Notes: generated by a model not told the origin, from the sequence alone. A stretch of DNA of 27,431 bases from an uncultured Alistipes sp. (GCA_900544265.1 UQUQ01000030.1:1-27431), one strand, 5' to 3'. Positions 7,393 to 14,346 are shown, counted from the first letter of the stretch. Numbers and translations are program-made.

Positions 7393-8794
7393 CAACGGGC
7401 CTCTGTCGAACCCGCTTTTCGGGCGGCTCTCGCGCCTGGCCGACGCGCTGGGGCTGCGGGCCTTCGTCGTCGGGGGGTATGTCCGCGACTACTACCTGCG
7501 CCGCCCGTCGACCGACATCGACGTCGTGGTCGTCGGCAGCGGCATCGAGCTGGCCGAGGCGCTGGCCGCCGAGTTGCACGCGAAGGTCTCGGTCTTCAGA
7601 ACCTTCGGCACGGCGATGGTCCGCACGCGCGACGGCGCCGAGGTCGAGTTCGTCGGGGCGCGCCGCGAATCCTACACGCACGACTCGCGCAAGCCGCAGG
7701 TCGAGCCCGGCACGCTCGAGGACGACCAGCGGCGCCGCGACTTCACGATCAACGCCATGGCGTGGTCGCTCAACGACGCGACCTTCGGCGAGCTGGTCGA
7801 CCCCTTCGGCGGCATGGAGGACCTCGAGGACGGCATCATCCGCACGCCGTGCGATCCCGACATCACCTTCTCGGACGATCCGCTGCGCATGATGCGCGCC
7901 GTGCGCTTCGCCTCGCAGCTGGGCTTTCAGATCGAGGAGGAGACCTTCGAGGCGATCCGCCGCAACGCCGCGCGCATCCGCATCGTCTCGCGCGAGCGCA
8001 TCGCCACCGAACTCAACAAGATCGTGCTCTCGCCCGTCCCGTCGATCGGGCTCGAACTGCTCGAGCTGACCGGCCTGCTGGCGCTGATCTTCCCCGAGCT
8101 GCACGCCCTGAAGGGGGTCGAGCGGCGCGGGCAGCACGCCCACAAGGACAACTTCTACCATACGCTCAAGGTCGTGGACAACGTGGCACGGCGCAGCGAC
8201 GACCTGTGGCTGCGCTGGGCGGCCGTGCTGCACGACATCGCCAAGCCGCTGACAAAGGCCTACGACCCGAAGGTCGGCTGGACCTTCCACGGCCACGAGG
8301 TCCTCGGCTCGAAGATGGTGCCGGGCATCTTCCGTGCGCTGAAACTGCCGCTGAACGAGCACATGAAGTTCGTGCAGAAGCTCGTCTTCCTGCACCTGCG
8401 GCCCATCATCCTCTCGGAGGAGATGGTCACCGACTCGGCCGTGCGGCGCCTGCTCTTCGAGGCGGGCGACGACATCGAGTCGCTCATGACGCTGTGCGAG
8501 GCCGACATCACGTCGGGCATCGACGCCAAGGTGAAGCGTTATATGGCCAATTTCGAGCTGGTGCGCCGCAAGATGAAGGATCTGGAGGAGCGCGACCGCA
8601 TCCGCAACTTCCAGCCGCCGATCACGGGCGAGATCATCATGCGGACCTACGGATTGCCCCCGTGCCGCGAGATCGGCGAGATCAAGGAGGTTATCAAGAA
8701 CGCCATCCTCGACGGCGAAATCCCCAACGAATACGGGGCCGCCCATGCGCTGATGGAGCGGCTGGCCGCCGAGCGCGGTCTGAAAAAGGTTTGA
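7382..8794 (+). CDS. cca: CCA-adding tRNA nucleotidyltransferase with HD domain
   Basis: The 470-residue protein is a class II nucleotidyltransferase that builds or repairs the 3' CCA end of tRNAs. The N-terminal head has FVVGGYVRD at 28-36, the metal-binding DID at 45-47, and RRDFTINAMA at 118-127. Next come the neck region with DPLRMMRAVRFASQLGF (166-182) and a C-terminal HD-type segment (HDIAKP at 284-289, with HAHKDNFYHT before it). Such HD domains often give phosphodiesterase or phosphatase activity. Poly(A) polymerases share the head, but the HD domain and housekeeping context favour CCA addition. The ATG overlaps the preceding SGNH gene by 11 bases, suggesting translational coupling. 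It converges on a leftward transporter gene. Confidence 0.93.
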   Translation: MSNSNGPLSNPLFGRLSRLADALGLRAFVVGGYVRDYYLRRPSTDIDVVVVGSGIELAEALAAELHAKVSVFRTFGTAMVRTRDGAEVEFVGARRESYTHDSRKPQVEPGTLEDDQRRRDFTINAMAWSLNDATFGELVDPFGGMEDLEDGIIRTPCDPDITFSDDPLRMMRAVRFASQLGFQIEEETFEAIRRNAARIRIVSRERIATELNKIVLSPVPSIGLELLELTGLLALIFPELHALKGVERRGQHAHKDNFYHTLKVVDNVARRSDDLWLRWAAVLHDIAKPLTKAYDPKVGWTFHGHEVLGSKMVPGIFRALKLPLNEHMKFVQKLVFLHLRPIILSEEMVTDSAVRRLLFEAGDDIESLMTLCEADITSGIDAKVKRYMANFELVRRKMKDLEERDRIRNFQPPITGEIIMRTYGLPPCREIGEIKEVIKNAILDGEIPNEYGAAHALMERLAAERGLKKV

Positions 8795-9064
8795 CGCCGC
8801 ACGGCGCGCGACCCTCTTCGGCGGACGGAGCGCACGCGGCGCAGCGAAGGAAACCTGCCGCCGGACGGACAAAAAAGCCCCGCGGCCCGGAAGGGCGGCG
8901 GGGCTTGTCGTGTGCGGGTGTGTGGCGCGCTGCCGGCGCCCGGGGCGTGCGGAGGACTGCACGTCGGCGCAAGCTGCCGCTTTGGGTTGCGGGCGGGACA
9001 GTGTTTCGGCGCCCGAGGCGTGCGGGTGGCTGCGGCGCGTTTCGGCGCGTTTCGGCGCTGCCGG
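8795..9064. other. Convergent intergenic region, GC-rich, no gene seen
   Basis: This 270-base gap separates cca and a leftward EamA gene. It holds one terminator hairpin (8871-8906). Between that and the transporter stop is a GC-rich, low-complexity stretch in which CGGCGCGTTT occurs twice in tandem (9033-9052), followed by a partial third copy. I see no plausible coding frame. Confidence 0.6.
8871..8906 (-). terminator. Terminator of the leftward EamA gene
   Basis: A perfect 9-bp stem, AAGCCCCGC (8875-8883) and GCGGGGCTT (8898-8906), has an A run (8871-8876) on its left that becomes a U tract for leftward transcripts. Rightward transcripts from cca would meet the same hairpin, but only a weak T run follows, so it may work poorly in that direction. 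Confidence 0.7.
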
Positions 9065-10030
9065 TCAGTCCTTTTTCCCGTCGCCGGCGGCGGCTTCGGC
9101 CGCGGCCCGCTGCTCGGCTTCGAGCTGGGCGCGCGACTTGGACTTGGTAACGAGCCAGACCCCGACGAAGACGCAGAGCGCCGCGAAGCCCTTGGTGATG
9201 CCGAACGTGTCGAGCCCGATGGCGACGGTGAAGAGCACCGCGACGACGGGCTGCACGTAGTTGTACATCGAGACAACCGTCGGGCGCAGGTAGCGCTGCC
9301 CGATGGGGACCATCAGGTAGGAGAGGAACGTCGACCCGACGACCACATAGGCGATGCCGGCCCAGGTGCGGGGCGCGAGGGCCGCGTAGTCGACCGACGT
9401 GAGGGGATCGTAGTAGATGACCAGCGCGACGATGGCCGCGAAGAGGAACATCCACTTCATCGTCGTCACGGGCGAGTAGCGGACGATCACGTCGCGGAAG
9501 GCCGTCAGATAGGTGGCGTAGCTCACGGCGCTGACGATGCAGAGCACGTCGCCCAGCATGCTCGACGTGTGGCCCGTGCCGTGCTGGCTTGCAAGGATGA
9601 GGATTACGGCGCCGGCGCATCCGAGGAAGACGCCTCCGGCCTTCAGCCACGTGATCGGCTCGCGCAGGAAGAGCGTGGCGAGCACCATCGTCAGCACGGG
9701 GACCACCGTGGCGATGATCGACGTGTCGATGGGCGAGGTGAGCGACAATCCCCACAGAAAGAGCATCTGGTTGAGCTGGATGCCGAACACCGAGGCGAAG
9801 AGCAGCAGCACGATGTCGCGCGGGGCGACCCGCTCGCGGGGCACGAAGAGCGAGGCGACCCAGAAGAGCAGGCAGGCGCCGGCCATGCGGTAGACGCTCA
9901 TGGCGAACGGATTGACCCCGCTGGGGTTGGCCTCCGACCAGAGTACGCTCTTGCCGATCGGGGCGTTGAGGCCCCAGATGATGTTGGCGACCCACAGGGC
10001 CGCGTGACCCTTCAGTTTTCCCTTGTCCAT
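9065..10030 (-). CDS. EamA/DMT-family transporter (leftward)
   Basis: The ATG at 10030 (MDKGKLKGH) is chosen; the frame continues 52 codons upstream, but through the promoter and with no hydrophobic character. The 321-residue product is almost entirely hydrophobic, with about ten membrane helices in two EamA repeats. The first begins at ALWVANIIWGLNAPIGK and the second at GDVLCIVSAVSYATYLTAF, and each repeat ends with the Pro-containing helices typical of the drug/metabolite transporter superfamily (SPIDTSIIATVVPVLTMVLA, YNYVQPVVAVLF). The C-terminal tail is cytoplasmic-like, with many Lys, Glu and Ala. Family members export amino acids, nucleosides or drugs across the inner membrane; the substrate cannot be predicted. 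It diverges from a second EamA gene across a 143-base control region. Confidence 0.88.
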   Translation of the reverse strand: MDKGKLKGHAALWVANIIWGLNAPIGKSVLWSEANPSGVNPFAMSVYRMAGACLLFWVASLFVPRERVAPRDIVLLLFASVFGIQLNQMLFLWGLSLTSPIDTSIIATVVPVLTMVLATLFLREPITWLKAGGVFLGCAGAVILILASQHGTGHTSSMLGDVLCIVSAVSYATYLTAFRDVIVRYSPVTTMKWMFLFAAIVALVIYYDPLTSVDYAALAPRTWAGIAYVVVGSTFLSYLMVPIGQRYLRPTVVSMYNYVQPVVAVLFTVAIGLDTFGITKGFAALCVFVGVWLVTKSKSRAQLEAEQRAAAEAAAGDGKKD

Positions 10031-10057
10031 GGTGTTCGGGAGCTGTGTTTGACGCGG

Positions 10058-10065
10058 CAAAGATA
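10058..10065 (-). promoter_or_regulatory. -7 box of the leftward EamA gene
   Basis: Read leftward the bases are TATCTTTG, an exact TAnnTTTG match 27 bases before the ATG. Just upstream of it on the same strand is the inverted repeat GGATGC-AAAAA-GCATCC (10075-10091), which overlaps the expected -33 zone. Confidence 0.6.
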
Positions 10066-10074
10066 CGAAAAGTC

Positions 10075-10091
10075 GGATGCAAAAAGCATCC
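10075..10091. promoter_or_regulatory. Inverted repeat between divergent EamA genes
   Basis: GGATGC (10075-10080) and GCATCC (10086-10091) flank AAAAA. Its position behind the -7 box of the leftward transporter suggests a possible operator. A second inverted repeat, GCAAAATTTGC, lies at 10149-10159, just before the start of the rightward gene. No regulator gene is adjacent. Confidence 0.3.
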
Positions 10092-10173
10092 CGGCCCGAA
10101 ATTTTGCCGCCCGGTCCCCTCCGCCCGGACCGCGGCGCGAGGTTTGGAGCAAAATTTGCGGTCGGAGGGGTTC

Positions 10174-11103
10174 GTGAGGAAAACACGCTATCATCTCGAC
10201 CTGGTCTTCGCGAACCTGCTTTTCGGAGCGAACTTCTCGTTCTATGTCTCGCTGACGCGTAACTACCTGGATTTCCAGCAGATATTCATGTTGCAGGTGC
10301 TCTCCGCGGCGCTCTTCTTCATCCCCTTCGCCCTCTTTTCGCGGCGCTCCTGGCGCATCACGCGGCACGACGTCGTGCGGATCGTGCCCGTCTCGCTGCT
10401 CGTGGTCTACGGATGGATGTACCTGCTGCTGTGGGGTTCGTCGTACACGACGCCGATCGACGCCTCGGTCATTGCCACGCTCGGCCCCGTCTTCACGCTC
10501 ATCGCCGACCACCTGATCCATCCGCACCGCTACCTGCGCGTGCGGCTGGCGGGGATTGTCTGCGCGCTCGTCGGCGCCGCAATCCTGCTGCTCAGGCAGG
10601 GGCCGCTGCTCGTGCACGGCAGCGAAGCCTTCGGCAACGCGCTGGTCCTGGCGGCCGTCGTCGCGATCGCCGTCAATACGGTCGTCATCAAGGCTCCGCT
10701 GCAGCGCCTCGGCACCCTGGTGGTCATGGGGTGGTACTACATCATCGGGCTGGCCGTCACGGCCCCCTTCTTCTGGCACTACATCGCCCACGTCCCCTTC
10801 CTGCGGCTGCCCCCTGCGGCGCTGGGCGAGCTGGCCTACATCCTCGTCTTCGGCACCGTGCTGCCGATGTACCTGCTCTACCGCGGCACCGAACACCTCA
10901 CGTCGGTCCACACGGCCCTCTACCGCTACATCCAGCCCCTCATCGCTGGGGCGCTGGCTGTCGCCCGCGGACAGGCCCGCTTCGATGCGGCGAACCTCAC
11001 GGCCCTGGGGTTCATCTTCGCGGGCATCGTGCTCGTGGTCGTCGGGTACGAGTTTTTCGAGCGGCGCGAACATCCTCTGCCGCGCATCCGGCGGCCGGGC
11101 TGA
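10174..11103 (+). CDS. EamA/DMT-family transporter (rightward)
   Basis: I choose the GTG at 10174, giving 309 residues, because GGAGGGG lies just upstream and because the alternative ATG at 10045 would add 43 polar residues and cover the promoter of the divergent gene. The product has about ten membrane helices in two EamA halves: LDLVFANLLFGANFSFYV opens the first and GNALVLAAVVAIAVNTVVI the second, with TTPIDASVIATLGPVFTLIA and YRYIQPLIAGALAV as the conserved Pro-containing segments. A charged Arg-rich tail ends it. It is an inner-membrane metabolite or drug exporter of unknown substrate. The divergent gene belongs to the same family, so the pair may have arisen by an old duplication, though they are clearly different in sequence. 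Confidence 0.85.
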   Translation: MRKTRYHLDLVFANLLFGANFSFYVSLTRNYLDFQQIFMLQVLSAALFFIPFALFSRRSWRITRHDVVRIVPVSLLVVYGWMYLLLWGSSYTTPIDASVIATLGPVFTLIADHLIHPHRYLRVRLAGIVCALVGAAILLLRQGPLLVHGSEAFGNALVLAAVVAIAVNTVVIKAPLQRLGTLVVMGWYYIIGLAVTAPFFWHYIAHVPFLRLPPAALGELAYILVFGTVLPMYLLYRGTEHLTSVHTALYRYIQPLIAGALAVARGQARFDAANLTALGFIFAGIVLVVVGYEFFERREHPLPRIRRPG

Positions 11104-11115
11104 TGGGCGGCCCCG

Positions 11116-11150
11116 AAAAAAAAGTCCGGCCGACGGGGAGTCGGTCGGAC
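11116..11150 (-). terminator. Terminator of the VOC-TsaC-thioesterase operon
   Basis: An 11-bp stem with one wobble pair, GTCCGGCCGAC (11124-11134) and GTCGGTCGGAC (11140-11150), sits beside eight A residues (11116-11123), which become a strong U tract for leftward transcripts. It lies about 120 bases past the thioesterase stop. Confidence 0.75.
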
Positions 11151-11155
11151 GGATG

Positions 11156-11177
11156 CCGGCAGCCGGGAAGCTGCCGG
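11156..11177. repeat. Second hairpin beside the terminator
   Basis: CCGGCAGC (11156-11163) and GCTGCCGG (11170-11177) form a perfect 8-bp stem with a 6-base loop. There is no T run beside it, so it is more likely an RNA-stabilising structure in the leftward 3' tail than a separate terminator. Confidence 0.45.
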
Positions 11178-11212
11178 ACCTGTCGCGTTGTCGCCGCCGC
11201 CGGTCGGCATGC

Positions 11213-11254
11213 CGGTGCGGGGGTGTCGGTGCGGGGGTGTCGGTGCGGGGGTGT
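11213..11254. repeat. Three tandem 14-bp repeats
   Basis: CGGTGCGGGGGTGT is repeated three times without mismatch (11213-11226, 11227-11240, 11241-11254), and a degenerate continuation follows. The array lies 18 bases beyond the thioesterase stop, inside the tail of the leftward transcript. Confidence 0.85.
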
Positions 11255-11272
11255 CGTCGCGGGGTGGGGGCA

Positions 11273-11668
11273 TCAGTCGGCGAGGAGCCTTGCGCGCCAC
11301 TCGTCGGGTACCGGGGCGCTCACCTGCCGCGGGAAGTCCAGCACGACCATCACCGAGCGGCTCTCGCTGCGCACCTCGTCGCCGACGAGCAGCTGCTGGA
11401 AGAGCGTGAGCGACTTGTTGCCCACGCGCTCGCAGGTAGTCGTGATGCGCACGGGGTCGTGCATGCGCACCTGCCCCATGTAGGAGGTCGAGGTCGAGAC
11501 GGTCACGATGCGCAGGTCGCCCAGCAGCACCTCGGCGCCGAGCACCTGGTCGTAATACGCCATCTTCCCGACGTCGAAGTACATCTGCTGCGAGACGTTG
11601 TTCACGTGCTGGAAGGGGTCGATGTCCGAAAAGCGCTTCTGGATCGGGGTTTCGAGCGTGCGTGCCAT
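11273..11668 (-). CDS. Hotdog-fold acyl-CoA thioesterase (4HBT/YbgC-FadM type)
   Basis: The 131-residue protein has the start-to-middle signature RFSDIDPFQHVNN (12-24), where an Asp precedes the HVNN element of the 4-hydroxybenzoyl-CoA thioesterase group. YFDVGKMAYYDQVLG then matches the long hotdog helix, and the remaining beta strands include TVSTSTSYMGQVRMHDPVRI and RSVMVVLDF. Such enzymes hydrolyse acyl-CoA or acyl-ACP thioesters in the cytosol; substrate chain length is not predictable here. Its ATG overlaps the stop of the TsaC gene by one base (TAATG), so translation is probably coupled. It is the last gene of a three-gene operon. Confidence 0.87.
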   Translation of the reverse strand: MARTLETPIQKRFSDIDPFQHVNNVSQQMYFDVGKMAYYDQVLGAEVLLGDLRIVTVSTSTSYMGQVRMHDPVRITTTCERVGNKSLTLFQQLLVGDEVRSESRSVMVVLDFPRQVSAPVPDEWRARLLAD

Positions 11669-12255
11669 TATTCGCGGATGATTCGGACCTCGCCGCCCTC
11701 GCCGAACGCGATGATCGACGAAGCCTTGCGGGTGGGTTTGCCTTCAAAACGGGGGTTGACGACGAAGTCCACGCCGTCGATGATCTCGCGCGAAACCTCC
11801 TGCAGTCCGGCGGGGGTTGCCTCGCCCGAGATGTTGGCCGAGGTCGAGACCACGGGGCGCTGCAGGGCGCGGAGCATGCGGCGGCAGAACTCGTGGTCGG
11901 GAACGCGGATGCCGAGCGTCCCCTCGTCGGGAATGAGGTTCGCGGCGACGCCCGTCGCACCGGGCAGGATGAGCGTCAGCGGGCTCGTGGCCATCTCCAT
12001 CACCTCGAAGGCGATGCCCGGAGCGCGGTTGACGTAGCGCACGACCATGTCGGCCGAGGCGCAGAGCACGAGCATCGACTTCTTGTTCTCGCTGCGCTTG
12101 AGGCGGTAGATGCGGTCGACGGCCTCGGCGTTCGTGGCGTCGCAGCCCAGCCCCCAGACCGTGTCGGTGGGGTAGAGGATGATGCCACCCTCGCGCAGGA
12201 TGCGCACGGCCTCGTCGACCTCGCGCCGGAGGTCGCTTTCCTTGACTTGCTGCAT
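11668..12255 (-). CDS. L-threonylcarbamoyladenylate synthase (TsaC/Sua5/YrdC family)
   Basis: This enzyme makes threonylcarbamoyl-AMP from threonine, bicarbonate and ATP, the first step of the t6A37 modification on ANN-decoding tRNAs. The 195-residue single-domain product carries YPTDTVWGLGCDA at 28-40, KRSENKKSM at 52-60, GIRVPDH at 114-120 and STSANISGE at 136-144, all conserved in the YrdC fold. There is no C-terminal Sua5 domain, so it is the short TsaC-like form. It starts 4 bases after the VOC gene stop and overlaps the thioesterase start by one base. The other t6A genes (tsaB, tsaD, tsaE) are not in the window. Confidence 0.93.
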   Translation of the reverse strand: MQQVKESDLRREVDEAVRILREGGIILYPTDTVWGLGCDATNAEAVDRIYRLKRSENKKSMLVLCASADMVVRYVNRAPGIAFEVMEMATSPLTLILPGATGVAANLIPDEGTLGIRVPDHEFCRRMLRALQRPVVSTSANISGEATPAGLQEVSREIIDGVDFVVNPRFEGKPTRKASSIIAFGEGGEVRIIRE

Positions 12256-12259
12256 GGCC

Positions 12260-12640
12260 TTATTTCATAGGTAGGACTTCGATCCAGTAGTCGTCGGGAT
12301 CGTTGATGAAGTAGAGCCCCATGTCGTGGTTCTCGAAGCAGACGCACCCCATCGCGCGATGGTATTCGCGCACGGCGTCGTAGTCACCCGCGACGCGCAG
12401 GCAGAGGTGGCTCTCGTTCTCGCCCAGTTCGTAGGGCGTGGCGGCGTGGTCGCGCAGCCACGTCAGCTCGAGGTGGAACGGGCTCACGCCGTCGCCCAGG
12501 TTGACGAGGATGAAGCTGCCGTCGGCGGCCTCCTTGCGTGAGATCTCCTTCAGGCCGAGGGCCCGGTCGTAGAACTCCATGCTGCGCGCGAGGTCCGTGA
12601 CGTTGATGTTGAAATGATCGAATCGGCTCTTGATTTCCAT
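12260..12640 (-). CDS. VOC-family glyoxalase I-like protein
   Basis: I start at the ATG at 12640 (MEIKSRFDHFNINV); a TTG three codons upstream is possible but has no better ribosome site. The 126-residue protein is one vicinal-oxygen-chelate domain with the paired beta-alpha-beta pattern. The four residues that bind the metal in glyoxalase I appear present: His9, Glu58 (HLELT), His78 (HLCLRV) and Glu121 (YWIEV). It resembles lactoylglutathione lyase, which detoxifies methylglyoxal as a thiol adduct; because Bacteroidetes generally lack glutathione, the true thiol or substrate is uncertain. It leads an operon with tsaC and a thioesterase, from a promoter in the AT-rich gap facing yebC. Confidence 0.85.
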   Translation of the reverse strand: MEIKSRFDHFNINVTDLARSMEFYDRALGLKEISRKEAADGSFILVNLGDGVSPFHLELTWLRDHAATPYELGENESHLCLRVAGDYDAVREYHRAMGCVCFENHDMGLYFINDPDDYWIEVLPMK

Positions 12641-12665
12641 AATTTCCAAGCGTTTTTACAGCCTG

Positions 12666-12673
12666 CAAAATTA
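12666..12673 (-). promoter_or_regulatory. -7 box of the VOC-tsaC-thioesterase operon
   Basis: Read leftward the bases are TAATTTTG, an exact fit to TAnnTTTG, 26 bases before the VOC start. The pure A/T direct repeat lies immediately upstream of it and could act like an UP element. Confidence 0.5.
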
Positions 12674-12697
12674 ATTTTTAATTCTTAATTTTTAATT
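12671..12697. repeat. A/T-only 13-bp direct repeat in a divergent promoter region
   Basis: TTAATTTTTAATT occurs twice (12671-12683 and 12685-12697), separated by a single C and followed by more T. In this GC-rich genome it stands out strongly. It lies between the two opposing -7 boxes. Confidence 0.8.
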
Positions 12698-12714
12698 TTT
12701 CATGATGAATTTTA

Positions 12715-12722
12715 TACCTTTG
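12715..12722 (+). promoter_or_regulatory. -7 box of yebC
   Basis: TACCTTTG is an exact match to TAnnTTTG, 38 bases before the yebC ATG. The leader that follows is A-rich with no Shine-Dalgarno sequence, as is common in Bacteroidetes. Confidence 0.7.
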
Positions 12723-12760
12723 CATCACGAAAAGAAAAAATAGACAAAAATAATCATCGT

Positions 12761-13489
12761 ATGGGAAGAGCCTTTGAGTATCGCAAAGCGCGAAAACTGA
12801 AACGGTGGGGACACATGGCCCGCACGTTCACCAAACTGGGTAAGGAGATCGAAATCGCCGTCAAGGCCGCCGGGCCCGATCCGTCGGGCAACACGCGCCT
12901 GCGCATCCTGATCCAGAATGCCAAGGCCGAGAACATGCCCAAGGAGAACATCGAGCGTGCCATCAAGCGTGCCACCGAGAAGGACGCCGCCGATTACAAG
13001 GAGGTGATCTACGAAGGATACGGCCCCCACGGCATCGCCTTCCTGGTCGAGACCGCGACCGACAACACGAACCGCACGGTGGCCAACGTGCGCATGCACT
13101 TCAACAAGTGCGGCGGTGCGCTCGGCAACAGCGGCTCGGTGGCCTTCATGTTCGAGCACAAGTGCACGTTCAAGTTCCGCCCGACGGCCGGTACCGATCC
13201 CGAGGAGCTGGAGCTGGAGATGATCGACCTGGGAGTCGACGAGTTCTATGCCGAGGAGGACGGCGTGACGGTATACGCCCCCTACGAGTCGTTCGGCGCC
13301 ATCCAGAAGTGGCTCGACGACAAGGGATTCGAGATCGTGTCGGGTGAGTCCGTGCGGATTCCCGTCGACACGAAGGAGCTCGACGCCGCCGCCCGCGAGT
13401 CGGTCGAGAAGCTCGTCGAGCGCCTTGAGGAGGACGACGACGTGACGAACGTCTATCACAACATGAAGGAGCCCGACGACGAGGAGTAG
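12761..13489 (+). CDS. YebC/PmpR family translation or transcription factor
   Basis: The 242-residue protein begins MGRAFEYRKARKLKRW, then shows TKLGKEIEIAVKAAGPDPSGN and NAKAENMPKENIERAIKRA, the DNA/RNA-binding N-terminal domain signature. The body contains YEGYGPHGIAFLVET and the CGGALGNSGSVAFMFEHK segment typical of this widespread family. Members were described as DNA-binding regulators (PmpR); more recent work links some of them to ribosome rescue at polyproline stretches. Which role applies here cannot be read from sequence. It has its own promoter and a strong terminator and is not in an operon. Length is normal, with an acidic tail (EPDDEE). Confidence 0.93.
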   Translation: MGRAFEYRKARKLKRWGHMARTFTKLGKEIEIAVKAAGPDPSGNTRLRILIQNAKAENMPKENIERAIKRATEKDAADYKEVIYEGYGPHGIAFLVETATDNTNRTVANVRMHFNKCGGALGNSGSVAFMFEHKCTFKFRPTAGTDPEELELEMIDLGVDEFYAEEDGVTVYAPYESFGAIQKWLDDKGFEIVSGESVRIPVDTKELDAAARESVEKLVERLEEDDDVTNVYHNMKEPDDEE

Positions 13490-13517
13490 CCTCTCCCGGA
13501 CTTCGGATCCGATCCGG

Positions 13518-13559
13518 AGCGGCGCATGCGGCAGGAACCGTGTGCGCCGCTTCCTTTTT
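13518..13559 (+). terminator. Terminator of yebC
   Basis: AGCGGCGCA (13518-13526) pairs with TGCGCCGCT (13543-13551). The stem extends inward through two wobble pairs and CGG/CCG around a 6-base loop. TCCTTTTTA follows, giving a U tract for the rightward transcript. It lies just outside the stop of the convergent gene. Confidence 0.8.
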
Positions 13560-13563
13560 ATTT

Positions 13564-14223
13564 TTATTCGATCGCGATGAAGTTCCGCCCGGCGGTCAGG
13601 CAGATCGGACAGTAGGGATCGGTGCTGACGGCCTCGTAGAGGTTGCCGCAGCGCGGGCAGAGCCGGTAGGCTCCCGACGAGACGCCGTCGCGGAGCCGCT
13701 CCATCAGCACGACGTGGCGCACGTCGCCCGCCGCGGCGCGGATCAGCGCCCGGGCCGCCAGGCGGTTGCCGCGCGCCAGGGCCCGGGCGATGCCGATGTC
13801 GGGGGCGGTGCGCAGGCGCTGCCGCTCGTAGGCGAGGCTGCGGGCGAGGTTCTCGTCGGTCGCGCCGCGGAACAGCGCCACCTTCACGGGCGGGGTGTAG
13901 CGTCCGCCGAGCCGGCCGATTGCGGCGGCGCATTCGGCCTCCTGTACGCGGGCCGAGAGGGCCATGGCACGGAAGAGGCGGGCGGCGGCCTCGCGCCGCT
14001 CCCCGGCGGCGATGGCGGCGAAGTGGTCGTACTGCTCCGAGCGGACATGCTTGCGCCGGCAGCAGGCGTCCAGGTCCGAGATCGTCTCGGCCCAGCGTGC
14101 GGCGCGCCGGGGCGGCTCGTCCTCCACGCCGGAAAGGAGCAGCCAGACGAGCACGGCCGTTGCTGCGGCGAAGAGCAGCAGGACCGGTATCGGATGCGGT
14201 TTGGTCATCTTTGCGGTGTTCAT
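13564..14223 (-). CDS. Membrane-anchored degenerate rubrerythrin-like protein
   Basis: I infer this from pattern, not a close match. The 219-residue product has one N-terminal membrane segment (about 12-31), suggesting a tethered protein. Residues 50-106 follow the spacing of the first rubrerythrin helix pair (YDHFAAIA, then AARLFRAMALSA). Residues 122-177 follow the second, beginning TDENLARSLAYER and ending near DVRH. The C terminus is a rubredoxin-like knuckle with Cys189, Cys192, Cys205 and Cys208 (C-x2-C-x12-C-x2-C). Rubrerythrins reduce peroxide at a diiron site with Glu and His ligands; most of those positions here are Lys, Ala, Gln or Arg, although Glu133 and His170 may remain. The diiron centre is therefore probably lost while the iron-sulfur-ligand knuckle is kept. 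The ATG five codons in (14208) is an alternative start. Function unknown. Confidence 0.6.
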   Translation of the reverse strand: MNTAKMTKPHPIPVLLLFAAATAVLVWLLLSGVEDEPPRRAARWAETISDLDACCRRKHVRSEQYDHFAAIAAGERREAAARLFRAMALSARVQEAECAAAIGRLGGRYTPPVKVALFRGATDENLARSLAYERQRLRTAPDIGIARALARGNRLAARALIRAAAGDVRHVVLMERLRDGVSSGAYRLCPRCGNLYEAVSTDPYCPICLTAGRNFIAIE

Positions 14224-14281
14224 GCACGGGAAAGCGACAGGAAGGGTGCATATTCCGTGCCACGCGCGCGGGCCGCACCCG

Positions 14282-14330
14282 AAAAACGGAACGGAGCGGA
14301 CCGCTTGCGCGCGATCCGCTCCGTCGTCCG
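14282..14330 (-). terminator. Terminator of gpsA-pgi
   Basis: ACGGAGCGGA (14291-14300) and TCCGCTCCGT (14315-14324) form a perfect 10-bp stem. CGGA and TCCG extend it past a 2-base bulge, bringing the A run at 14282-14286 directly beside it as a U tract for leftward transcripts. It starts about 20 bases after the pgi stop. Confidence 0.75.
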
Positions 14331-14346
14331 TTCCGGGGCCGGTCCG

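Noticed and set aside
10045..10173. Extended ATG start for the rightward EamA gene
   Set aside because: It would place 43 polar residues before the first helix and overlap the promoter of the divergent gene; the GTG with GGAGGGG upstream is better.
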